A stretch of DNA of 64,000 nt from Bacteroidota bacterium. GTDB taxonomy: Bacteria; Bacteroidota; Bacteroidia; Chitinophagales; Saprospiraceae. Made by a program: the position numbers and the translations under genes. The stretch spans positions 70,689-134,688 of the forward strand of contig JAHEAR010000002.1 in assembly GCA_024642665.1 (NCBI GenBank), in the 5' to 3' direction. Of this stretch, positions 36,301 through 45,480 are shown piece by piece; the first letter of the stretch is position 1; every line of letters starts with the position of its first letter. The notes beneath the pieces were generated by a model. That model searched no databases. It saw nothing but the letters and a program-made list of their open reading frames with translations, and was not told where the DNA came from.

Positions 36301-39300
36301 TCCTGGCGCACCATCGCAAATGTCATTCGCTGTCGCCATCCCTGTGCTACCCGGCAAGGTATCCTCATCACAAGAAACGGTTACGTTAGGTGGACAACTT
36401 ATCGCTGGAGGTGCGTTGTCATCTATCGTGATAACCTGGGAACATGAACTACTGTTGTCACAAGCATCCGTGGCTATCCATATGCGTGTAATTGTATACT
36501 CCTGAGGACATCCACCGGCTGAAAACACATCAACGTAAATAACCTCAGGCAGCGCATCACAAATATCATTCGCCATTGCCATCCCTGTGTTAACTGGCAG
36601 GGTGTTTTCATTACAGGCAATGGTCAGATTTGGCGGACAGGTTATAGCCGGTGCTGTATTGTCTTCTATATGAATTGTTTGTTCACATATACTGATATTC
36701 CCACAAGCATCCGTGGCCATCCAGGTACGGGTGATTATAAATTCCTCAGGGCATCCGCCGGCTGTGATTACATCACTGTAAGCCATAACCGGTGATCCAT
36801 CACAATTATCATTTGCTACAGCCATACCTGTATTACCGGGCAATGTACTTTCATCACAATCAATGGTCAAACCAGGAGGGCAAGTTATTACGGGTGCGGT
36901 ATTGTCTTCAACTTGAATCTCCTGTTCACATGTACTGCTATTACCACAATCATCTGTTGCTGTCCACAATCGTGTGATCATATAATTCTGAGGACATCCT
37001 CCGGGAGTCAGGATATCACTAAAGATAATATCTGGTGTACCACAGTTATCACTTGCAGTGGCCATCCCGGTATTTCCCGGCAATGTACTTTCATCACATT
37101 CAACGGTTACGGCCGGTGGACAAAACGTGATCATCACCGGCGTGTTATCTTCAACGGTAATCATTTGCTCACATGTACTGCTGTTTCCACAGGCATCGTT
37201 GGCTATCCAGCTTCGAATTATTTCATATTCCTGTGGACAACCACCGGGTAAAATTTCATCACTATAGGTAACCATCGGAGAACCATCACAAAAATCCATT
37301 GCTATTGCCACACCTGTATTACCCGGCAAGGAACTCTCATCGCATTCAATGGTCACACTGGCGGGACATAGTATTGTTGGCAGTATGTTGTCTTCAATTG
37401 AAATAATTTGTTCACATGTGCTACTATTACCACAAGCATCTGTTGCGATCCAGGTCCGTATAATCGTAAACTCCTGAGGACATCCACCAGGTGTTGTTGC
37501 ATCATTGTACGTTAGATCCGGTGCACCATCACAAATATCAGTTGCCAGCGCTGTTCCTGTATTACCGGGCATCGTGCTTTCATCACAAGCTACTGTAATA
37601 TTTACAGGGCAAATGATTGCAGGTGGAGTACTGTCTTCTACACTAATGACCTGACCACATGTGCTGCTATTACCACAGGCATCCGTAGCAACCCATACGC
37701 GAGTAATAGAATACTCCTGCGAACAACCACCGGCTATGGTCACATCACTATAAGTAACAACCGGTGCACCATCACAATTATCAATTGCACTGGCCACCCC
37801 TGTATTACCGGGCAATGTACTTTCATCACACTCAATGGTCAAACCCGGAGGGCAAGTTATAACGGGTGCGGTATTGTCTTCAACCTGGATGATCTGTTCA
37901 CATGTACTGCTATTGCCACATTCATCTGAAGCCGTCCACAATCTTGTAATTATAAAATTCTGCGGACAGCCACCAGGGACTATGACATCACTAAACATAA
38001 TAGTTGGAGTGCCACAGTTATCACTTGCAGTGGCCATCCCGGTATTTACAGGCAAAGTACTTTCGTCACATTCAATCGTCACATTGCTTGGACAAAATGT
38101 GATCATCACCGGGATATTGTCTTCCACCTCAATCACTTGTTCACAGGTGCTGCTATTGCCACAAGCATCTGCAGCAATCCATGTTCGCGTGATCGTATAT
38201 TCCAGAGAGCAACCGCCGGGGATTATGACATCACTAAACGAAACATCCGGTACGCCACAATTATCACTTGCTGTAGCAAAACCGGTATTTCCGGGTAATG
38301 TACTTTCATCACATTCAACGGTTACGGCCGGTGGACAAAATGTGATCATGACCGGTGTGTTATCTTCCACGGCAATCATTTGCTCACAGGTGCTGCTGTT
38401 TCCACAGGCATCGGTGGCCACCCAGATACGATTTATATCATATGCCTGTGGACATCCACCGGGTAAAATGTCATCACTATAAGTAATCACCGGTGAACCA
38501 TCACATACATCCATTGCCGTCGCTATACCTGTATTGCCCGGCATAGTGCTTTCGTCACATTCAATGGTCACACTAGCAGGACACATGATTGTTGGTGGCG
38601 TATTGTCTTTTATGGAAATAACCTGTTCACATAGGCTGCTGTTTCCACATGCATCGGTGGCCACCCAGGTTCTGGTAATCGTGTATTCATTTATACAGCT
38701 TCCAGCGATGATGGCATCACTGTAACTCATCTCAGGTGAGACATCGCAATTATCTATAGCCGTAGCTATACCTGTCGCTATAGGATCTGTACTTTCCAGG
38801 CATTCGATTGTTAGATCATCCGGACAGAAAGTGAATTCAGGAGGTGTATGATCTTCAACAGATATAGTCTGTATACAGATACTGGTATTCAGACAATCAT
38901 CGGTCGCAATCCATATTCTCTGTATTGAATATTCATGAGAACAGACACCGGCTATGGTAATATCACTATAACTAACTACCGGCGCTTCATCACAGTTATC
39001 AGTGGCAGAAGCCATCCCTGTAATTAAAGGGTCTGTACTTTCATCGCATTCGATTGTTATATCACCAGGGCAAAATGTAAATTCTGGAGAAGTCGTATCA
39101 TGCACAAGAATAACTTGTTCACAGGTACTGCTATTATCAAATTCATCCGTAAACGTCCACACCCTGGTAATGGTATACTCGTGCGAACAATCACCGGCTA
39201 CCGTAATATCATTATAAGTAATAACAGGAGAACTAAAACAATTATCGGTTGCGGTCGCTAACCCTGTATTGGAGGGATCCGTACTCTCATCACACGCAAT

Positions 39301-41766
39301 CGTAATATCTTCAGGACAATACGTTATCACCGGTGGTGCATCATCAGAAATGTAGATCATCTGAAGGCAGCTTGCTTCATTCCCACATTCATCCGTAGCT
39401 ATCCATGTTCTGGTAATTGTAAGTTCCTGCGGTAACATTCCAGGCATGACCACATCACTATAACTGACTATTGTAATCCCATTACAGTTATCTGTCGCCT
39501 GTGCTAAACCGGTATTCGAAGGATCTGTACTCTCATTGCATTCAAGAGTTACATCTATCGGACAGAAAACAATCGATGGGGCAATTGCATCATTAATCAC
39601 TATCGATTGCGCACAAGTCGAGGTATTTCCACATACATCAGTTGCCATATAAACACGTATGAGTGTATATTGATTCGCACATAATTGATTACTTATGATT
39701 TCCTCTATTAACGTTACCTCGGTTTCACCATCGCAATTGTCTGATGCTACAATCATACCCAATTCAACCCCAGGTACATCACCGGAACATGACACTGTCA
39801 AATCCGATGGACAGGCTATAAACGGCGGTGTTTGATCCTCTATAGAAATCGTTTGAACGCAATCAGTTGTGTTTCCACATGCATCTGTGGCCACCCAGGT
39901 TCTGGTAATCGCGTATTCATTCTCACATACACCGGCGATCGTCACATCGGAATAGGTTATAACCGGCATTCCATCACAATTATCTGTAGCTGTAGCCACT
40001 CCGGTATTCAGAGGATCGATACTTTCATCACATTCAATAATAATATCAGAAGGACAAAGCGTGAATAACGGAGGTGTACTATCCCGGATAAGAATGACCT
40101 GCTGACAAGTTGCAGTATTTCCGGAAATATCTGTCGCCGTCCAGGTTCTTTCAATGGTATAAGCGTGAAGACAATCTCCTGAAATGGTCAAATCACTGTA
40201 CCCTATCAAAGGAGAAAGATCACAATTGTCCGTAGCCGAAGCCATCCCTGTCAATAACGGATCTGTACTTTCATCGCATTCAATTGTTATGTCTGAAGGA
40301 CAAAATGTAATAACAGGTGACCCTTCATCCAACCCGGTAATGAATTGATTACAAGTCGAGGTATTTCCACAAGCATCTGTTGCGATCCAAGTTCTGGTGA
40401 TCGTATAGGTGCCGGGCTCAGGACCGGTGACTATGTCATCATTATAAGTTACTGTAGGGTTACTATCACAATTATCGGTAGCAGTAGCCATCCCTGTCAT
40501 TAATGGATCAGAGCTTTCATTGCAGGCTATTGTAATGTCCGAAGGACAGGATGTGAATACGGGTGCAGTATTATCTGCTATAGTTATCACCTGGATGCAA
40601 CTGGTCAAATTTCCACAATCATCTTCTGCCAGCCATGTTCTCGTGATGATGAATTGCTGTGGGCAAAATCCTGCGACGGTAACATCCTCATAGGTGATTG
40701 CAGGAGCAACATCACAATTGTCGATAGCAGATGCATATCCGGTATATAATGGTTCCGCACTCTCTGTACATTCAATGGTAAGATTTACCGGACATGTAAT
40801 TGCAGGTGACGTCGTGTCAATAAAGGTAATCAGTTGAATGCATGAATCAACTTCCATACAATCATTGGTTGCTTCCCATTTCCGAATAATAAAATAATTG
40901 CCCGAACAGTTTCCGACACTATCCATATCTATATACGTAATGGTGGAATCCCCGTCACACCTGTCCCATGAGGTGGGATATCCTGTCGATTCAGGATCTG
41001 TTGAAGAGCCACATGAGACAGTAATATCCGGTGCACATACGATTGCAAGCGGGCAGGTAATGTCAACACAATGTTCTTCTATGGGCATCCCAAAAGGTGG
41101 TGATTCACCATCCCCTGAATATTCCCAGTTATATTGGATGACATGCTCATAGGTTGGCCACGTATTATCATTACCAAGATATTGGGTTATGACAACTCCA
41201 TCATCACCAATTAAATAACCCCCTTCCAGTGGATCCTCTCTTAAATCAAAGATGACTGATGGACAAAAATTTGAATTATCAAATGTTGAGTCCTCGAGTA
41301 TAAAACAAATTCTAAATAGTTTAGTCCAACCTGATGTAGATATGTAAATTGGCTCGCCTCCATTACCCGGAAGCAGGTAAATAGGTGCATTTACGTAGTC
41401 AGCAAAACCCGGGTCCGGTAAACCAAAATAATCGCTCCCAAAACCAGGTGGACCGGTATCCACTTCGGGATCGACTGGTTCGCCATTTGGCCCACAAACA
41501 CAATAATTACCCTGAAGATCATAGATGTTATCAAACTGCATCGCAGAATGATCATAGAAAAAACGCATATTGATACCAAATAGCTCAACATCCTCCATAT
41601 CAGCCTGAAACTCTACATCCAGGCAATACTTAGCTTCAGCACAATCAATGGTAGGATTAGCAAAACGCACAGTAATATTAGCTGTTTCCTGAGCAATACC
41701 GCGTGTCACAAAGCAAATGAATAGCATACACGTAACGATCCATGGAAAAAATTTCCATCGATACAT
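33319..41766 (-). CDS. Giant secreted HYR-repeat protein with T9SS type A sorting domain
   Basis: About 2815 residues from ATG 41766, which gives a compact signal peptide (MYRWKFFPWIVTCMLFICFV..AQ); an upstream ATG at 41811 is possible. After a unique domain of about 230 residues come about 26 tandem HYR-like units of 80-82 residues (consensus CP..TIECDES..P.NTG.A.A.DNCDG.P..TYSD....GGCPQEY.I.R.W.ATDACGNSSTCEQ.I.VEDNT.P). Next are three Ig-like repeats (GxWS..G....NGFCPSKSD), a PKD domain (LWDFGDNTISFEADPVHYYTTSGIYTV) and a T9SS type A tail (VYPNPSANDFNVKLKL). Each unit has four to five Cys, so disulphide bonds are likely. The product should be a long surface filament or adhesin. Third gene of the probable operon that begins with the barrel gene. 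Confidence 0.9.
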   Translation of the reverse strand: MYRWKFFPWIVTCMLFICFVTRGIAQETANITVRFANPTIDCAEAKYCLDVEFQADMEDVELFGINMRFFYDHSAMQFDNIYDLQGNYCVCGPNGEPVDPEVDTGPPGFGSDYFGLPDPGFADYVNAPIYLLPGNGGEPIYISTSGWTKLFRICFILEDSTFDNSNFCPSVIFDLREDPLEGGYLIGDDGVVITQYLGNDNTWPTYEHVIQYNWEYSGDGESPPFGMPIEEHCVDITCPLAIVCAPDITVSCGSSTDPESTGYPTSWDRCDGDSTITYIDMDSVGNCSGNYFIIRKWEATNDCMEVDSCIQLITFIDTTSPAITCPVNLTIECTESAEPLYTGYASAIDNCDVAPAITYEDVTVAGFCPQQFIITRTWLAEDDCGNLTSCIQVITIADNTAPVFTSCPSDITIACNESSDPLMTGMATATDNCDSNPTVTYNDDIVTGPEPGTYTITRTWIATDACGNTSTCNQFITGLDEGSPVITFCPSDITIECDESTDPLLTGMASATDNCDLSPLIGYSDLTISGDCLHAYTIERTWTATDISGNTATCQQVILIRDSTPPLFTLCPSDIIIECDESIDPLNTGVATATDNCDGMPVITYSDVTIAGVCENEYAITRTWVATDACGNTTDCVQTISIEDQTPPFIACPSDLTVSCSGDVPGVELGMIVASDNCDGETEVTLIEEIISNQLCANQYTLIRVYMATDVCGNTSTCAQSIVINDAIAPSIVFCPIDVTLECNESTDPSNTGLAQATDNCNGITIVSYSDVVMPGMLPQELTITRTWIATDECGNEASCLQMIYISDDAPPVITYCPEDITIACDESTDPSNTGLATATDNCFSSPVITYNDITVAGDCSHEYTITRVWTFTDEFDNSSTCEQVILVHDTTSPEFTFCPGDITIECDESTDPLITGMASATDNCDEAPVVSYSDITIAGVCSHEYSIQRIWIATDDCLNTSICIQTISVEDHTPPEFTFCPDDLTIECLESTDPIATGIATAIDNCDVSPEMSYSDAIIAGSCINEYTITRTWVATDACGNSSLCEQVISIKDNTPPTIMCPASVTIECDESTMPGNTGIATAMDVCDGSPVITYSDDILPGGCPQAYDINRIWVATDACGNSSTCEQMIAVEDNTPVMITFCPPAVTVECDESTLPGNTGFATASDNCGVPDVSFSDVIIPGGCSLEYTITRTWIAADACGNSSTCEQVIEVEDNIPVMITFCPSNVTIECDESTLPVNTGMATASDNCGTPTIMFSDVIVPGGCPQNFIITRLWTASDECGNSSTCEQIIQVEDNTAPVITCPPGLTIECDESTLPGNTGVASAIDNCDGAPVVTYSDVTIAGGCSQEYSITRVWVATDACGNSSTCGQVISVEDSTPPAIICPVNITVACDESTMPGNTGTALATDICDGAPDLTYNDATTPGGCPQEFTIIRTWIATDACGNSSTCEQIISIEDNILPTILCPASVTIECDESSLPGNTGVAIAMDFCDGSPMVTYSDEILPGGCPQEYEIIRSWIANDACGNSSTCEQMITVEDNTPVMITFCPPAVTVECDESTLPGNTGMATASDNCGTPDIIFSDILTPGGCPQNYMITRLWTATDDCGNSSTCEQEIQVEDNTAPVITCPPGLTIDCDESTLPGNTGMAVANDNCDGSPVMAYSDVITAGGCPEEFIITRTWMATDACGNISICEQTIHIEDNTAPAITCPPNLTIACNENTLPVNTGMAMANDICDALPEVIYVDVFSAGGCPQEYTITRIWIATDACDNSSSCSQVITIDDNAPPAISCPPNVTVSCDEDTLPGSTGMATANDICDGAPGVTYSDQILSGGCVQEYYIIRTWIATDACGNSSTCEQEIQVEDNTAPSITCPANLTIECEENTLPDNTGIAIANDNCGVPTVTFSDAFVPGGCPEVYTIIRIWTASDGCGNSSTCEQEIDVEDNTAPVITCPANLTIECDENTLPDNTGVAKAIDNCDGSPEITYNDAIIEGGCPQEYMIIRVWTVTDGCGHTATCQQVISVEDTTPPLITSCPADTLINCFGDIPEADPDLLMAMDNCGGQPIITFVGESVINQICSNQFTLIRTYMASDQCGNTSTCTQAIMVSDSIAPTIACPPDTTVLCADLVPVPNISDLVIIDNCDDTDFTFAFEDGITDSICANRYIIHRKFIIADACGNSAECIQQININDTIAPVINANPVSRMVSGCGVEALTNPPFSLVTASSSEDVFEDNTNLGNVSDVCGIASVNYIDIVTGTCPMIITRTWTLTDACDQSSTCTQTITVDDSIGPHVIACAVSRHYDDCDVAIITDPVFSTEMRRSSVQVFKNAANQGDVSDDCGISGVTYIDVKVFGCPTIINRTWTFSDACGNSSSCVQKITLCAKPDESLAGDDQALCNQSFTTLTGNDPLVGTGMWSVVQGTANILTPSSPVSQVTGLLPNESVTLAWTISNGFCPAQVDEVIISNSDSTSAAFAGDDLTVCDTGFFLSAEIPLLGTGEWSLLYGSGTIVDPFDPHSNFSNAPYGTEIGFEWTVRNGGCPSKSDTVVITTASKLDDPFAGTDKVYCDLPLVLLEASIPGPGKAKGHWSLYSGEGVIADPDAPSTSVTDLGIGKNVFVWTVSNGFCPSKSDTVSIFNTGEDGIQANFLISEMGCTDQAIYIFDISDNITDSTAYLWDFGDNTISFEADPVHYYTTSGIYTVTLIIYQGDCASLAVTKEIRIVECLLNEPDIQARNEILFANVYPNPSANDFNVKLKLREENDVLITLCNLQGQVVEEKQLIDETEVLTAFSTEAPGLYFIKIKVKDEVLVFKILKVK
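33860..34615 (-). repeat. Three Ig-like repeats near the C-terminus of the giant protein
   Basis: Three units of about 80 residues share (F)AGxDxxxC, GxWSLxxGxGxIxDP and WTVxNGFCPSKSDxVxI. They separate the HYR-like array from the PKD domain and sorting tail. More diverged from each other than the central HYR-like units are. Confidence 0.7.
34620..41055 (-). repeat. Tandem array of about 26 HYR-like units, 243-base period
   Basis: The unit length is mostly 243 bases. Units at the two ends (two nearest 34.7 kb, several nearest 40.5 kb) are the most diverged, while the middle (about 35.7-38.8 kb) is the most alike at DNA level. Two units (near 39.7 and 35.5 kb) are a variant type with NQxCxNQxTLIRxYMA in place of GGCPQEYxIxRxW, suggesting two subfamilies. 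Confidence 0.9.
36600..38585 (-). repeat. Duplicated multi-unit block inside the HYR array
   Basis: Units 11-15 (counted from the N-terminus) recur as units 16-19 in the same order. At DNA level 37040-37075 equals 38012-38047 exactly (offset 972, four units), while 37082-37125 equals 38297-38340 exactly (offset 1215, five units). The register shifts by exactly one unit within six bases, so unit 17 is a hybrid of units 12 and 13. Confidence 0.8.
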
Positions 41767-41910
41767 TCCACGATATATGCACTTCTCTATCATAACCATT
41801 CTGGCAATCAATATTTCGAAATAATTTTCATATTTATTGTGACTTGCCCCTTGATCCGGAAATCTATTTCACCTACTCTTAACATCAAAAACACTATATT
41901 TTTTATATAC

Positions 41911-44900
41911 TTATTTAAATAACTGTCTGATCAATATTTGCTGATCAGGAAAATACCATTGAAATTCCTTTAATTCATTATCTGCCTTAGGACGCCATTT
42001 TGAAAGACCTAACCCTTCCAATAGGATGGAAGTCCCTCCCATCCTGTACTTTTTCAAAATAGCCGACAAAACACCGTAATTCAATTCCATGAGGGCCGGT
42101 GTACCATCATATGCAAATGGCTTGAATGCATAGGCAATAGCCCCATCATACATAACTACACTTCCTTTTGCGTCTACCTTCGGACGCTGACGCAGAGAAA
42201 TCATATAGCCCTTCGGCGATGTCATTTTTACTTTTTGATTATTTGAAAGCAATAAATTAGTTGGCGCAAAGTCAATCGCATAAAACCCATTCGGTTCTTG
42301 TTTGGTCAAAGGCTCCTTATAAAGTCTCGCAGCATAGGTCATCCCAAATGGCCTGGACGGGTAAGATAACACACCCTCCAGTTGGGCATCCACAAATTTG
42401 TTTTGATCAAGCTTCACATATATTTGCTCTAAAGACATCGCCCAGTCATCCTTTTTGCCTGATTTCAACGACAGTAAATTATTTCCATAAAAGGTACCCG
42501 AAACACCATAGTGATCAATCAGCAGATTTTCCGAATCGAAAATAATTTGTTGCTTCCCGCCAAATTTCAACTGATCAGGCATGGTGACTCTAAAACGACT
42601 CACAAAAAATCCTTGCCATGCAGGATTAGCCGAAAAATATTTCTCCGGAAATTGCATCCCGGAAAGATTCTTTGAAATAGAAAAATCAGCAAATGCTTCT
42701 ATGACCTCAAACGACCATCCATCGAGTCCCGGAATAGCAAATGGACTCATTTTGACGGTTGCCTCGAAATCATCCCAGGCGGTTGTATTAATATCTAAAT
42801 AGGCTTCAACCGGATTTGCCCCGGTACTCGCATTGACTATAACGCCGGGCGTAAATGTATAGATACCCTTTAAATGAAAGGCATTAAAGCCATCACAATC
42901 AAAACCGATATAACTACCACTTTCAGGATCACCGGGCTGGCTGATTAATAGCTTAACAGGCTTTCCATCATACGCAGAAATCGTTGATTCTTCTGTAAGG
43001 AAAAGTTTTAAATCTGTAAGATTAAATCCATTTGGTCTCATGTCGAGACCGGCCAGTCCAAACTTCAAAATCGGACCTTCCGGTGTTGTAAAAAATGCCA
43101 TACAATTAACGCGGGCAACCTCTGATTCAAAATTGACACCCATCAGTACAAACTCAAAGCTTCCCTCTTGTTCAACAGGTGACAATAGAGAAACTTCCTT
43201 AGTAATGGAGACAGGACAAACAAATGTTTCCTTTATGTCCTTGGTTTGCTTTTTAATTCTTTGTATAAAGGCAGCTTTATCCAAAACACTTTGCATCTTA
43301 AAAACACCTTTCCCTTGTTGTAACGCTTCCTCTTTAATATCCGAAAACGAATTTCCAACGGTTGATTGAACCGTTCCCTGAGTCATCATTCCATGCTCAT
43401 CAATTTCTAAGTTGGTAAATTCCACCTCCAATTCTCCACCCAAAAATGGTATCGCCATTTTACCGGTACCGTTATTTCCTGATAACGAGGTGACTTCCAT
43501 ATTAAAATGTCCTACCTGCAAGGTGCTTCCTACCCGAATGGCCACCTGATCTCTGTAAGGTAAGGGCGCCTGACAATAATCAGGTTCCGAGGATGATTGA
43601 TTTTCAGATCCACAGGAGCAGCTAAAAGCTTTCTTTGGCACCTTTGGGACTTCAATCTCAATTTTTGAAAGTGCATAAGGTCCTGCTTCTCCTGCATTCG
43701 CATTGAGCGCCCAAAATTTCGGATGGACACCAAAGGTACTGTTAGAGACATGAAATCCAAGACCAAGTCCCGGTTGCCGCCCATCAAGTTCAAATTCCTC
43801 TTCCAACAAATCAACTCCTTCAACAGAAAGTGCTACATCTGCCAAAGAGACCCCACCGGTAGATAATGAAACCCGATCTATTCCAAAAAATCTTCCTTTC
43901 GGAAGCTTAGGATGATTTATTTTAAACCCTTTGACCACGACACCCGTCAGATCAAATTCAAATTCGCCATCCGTCTTCAATGAATCTTTGATTTGACTCA
44001 TTTTCGCACTGATTGAATTACCGCCGAACTGACTAAAAGCGGTTTCAGGCATGCGCACAGTTAATGGGCCATTGATATTAGCATATGGCTTCCATTCCAC
44101 ACCACAAAATGGTGGAGCTTGCCGAATAGCAATCACACTTTCCGCAGTGGGCTCAATCTTAGCTTTCAGAAATGGAATATCGATATTCTCCTGCGGAAAC
44201 AAATCCAAAGCATATCCGGCAGCATTTTCTTCTCTATAAATCCTTCCATTATAATCGATGGTATCGACGATTGGCACAGCTACAATCTGGCCCTTGATAG
44301 CTGCATATTCAAATTCATTTTTCGCAATATTTAACTGCAATTCTTTAAATGAAAGTGCCCATCCACCGGCACTTCCATCCCCTAAGGATAAAAGATTAAA
44401 TCCTTTCCCTGAAAATGAAATTCCATTTTCATCAATAATCATATTCTTCGTCAGCATCTCCAGGGCATTATTATGACCAAACTTAAGTTCCTGGGGAAGA
44501 ATAACTTTCAAATCTGTAAGGTAAAATCCTTTCCATCGGATATCCGGAATAACATAATTATCCGGAAGTTGGATGTTGGGCAAGTTACGAGCAGCAGAGA
44601 AATCAACCCAGCCATTTAAAACTTCAAACCGCCACTCATCCATACCGGGTATCGCAAAGTCCTGCATCAAAACTTCTGCTATCACGTTGTCCCATGTTGT
44701 TGTATTTATATGCAGCTTTGCACTTGCAGGAACAGAGATATTACTTGCTCGTACCAGGACTTCCTTATCAAATTGATAATTACCCTGCAGATTAAATTCT
44801 TTAAACCCTTCACAATTAAATTCTGCAAAACTTCCCTTATCGGGATTTAACTCACCAGGATTGGCTACAATATGAACTTTATCATCATCAAATCCCGGCA

Positions 44901-45480
44901 TGCTGGTGTGTTCTGAAAGGAAAAGTTTTAAATCCGAAATTTCAAAACCGGAATCATCCATACCGACTCCTGATATACCAAATTTTGCATACCCTTCATT
45001 TCCATTAGGGACCAACATGACTGCATTGAAACTGGCACCTTGCGGTGTAAAATGCATTTCATTCACAATCAGATCATAAGGTATTTTCACATTATGATCC
45101 TTCAAAAGGATCTGATTCAATGAAAACGGTAATTGATTAGGGGCGTTTTGATTGATATTATTCGACCGGATCAAAATGTTTTGAATATCCGTCTCTGAAA
45201 TTATTCCTGCCTCCACAAAATTTAAAGAGCCATTAAGCCCGCTTCTAACCCGGGCCAGCCAATTATCTTCCCGGTTAACACTTACCGTTCCGGCAAACGC
45301 TTCATGCTTATCATTGATTTTTAGATTATCAAAACTTACTTCAACTTCAATATCAAGAAAGGGGATTAGAATGTTTCCGGATCCTTTTGCTGCATCCCCT
45401 GAAGCATTTTGCAAATCCGTTATCACTAAATCAAAATGGCCAACATGGACCACATCATCGATGTATACCTGGTAAGCAGG
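41911..45480 (-). repeat. Two diverged copies of a long segment in the 1512-residue protein
   Basis: Copy one lies at about 45480-43900 and copy two at about 43545-41911. Both begin after a Cys (DFCHALDP and DYCQAPLP), then keep the same order of blocks over about 600 residues. Similarity is obvious in protein but not in DNA, so the duplication is old. Confidence 0.8.

Noticed and set aside
35762-38482. Several long plus-strand open frames opposite the HYR repeats (for example 35762-36253 and 37835-38482)
   Set aside because: They recur with the 243-base period and read as the reverse of the conserved repeat codons. They lack starts with upstream signals and any family likeness; they are antisense echoes of the repeat.
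34620-41055. CRISPR-like regular repetition
   Set aside because: The period is 243 bases, the repeat encodes protein in one frame and there are no short identical repeats separated by unique spacers; no cas genes nearby.
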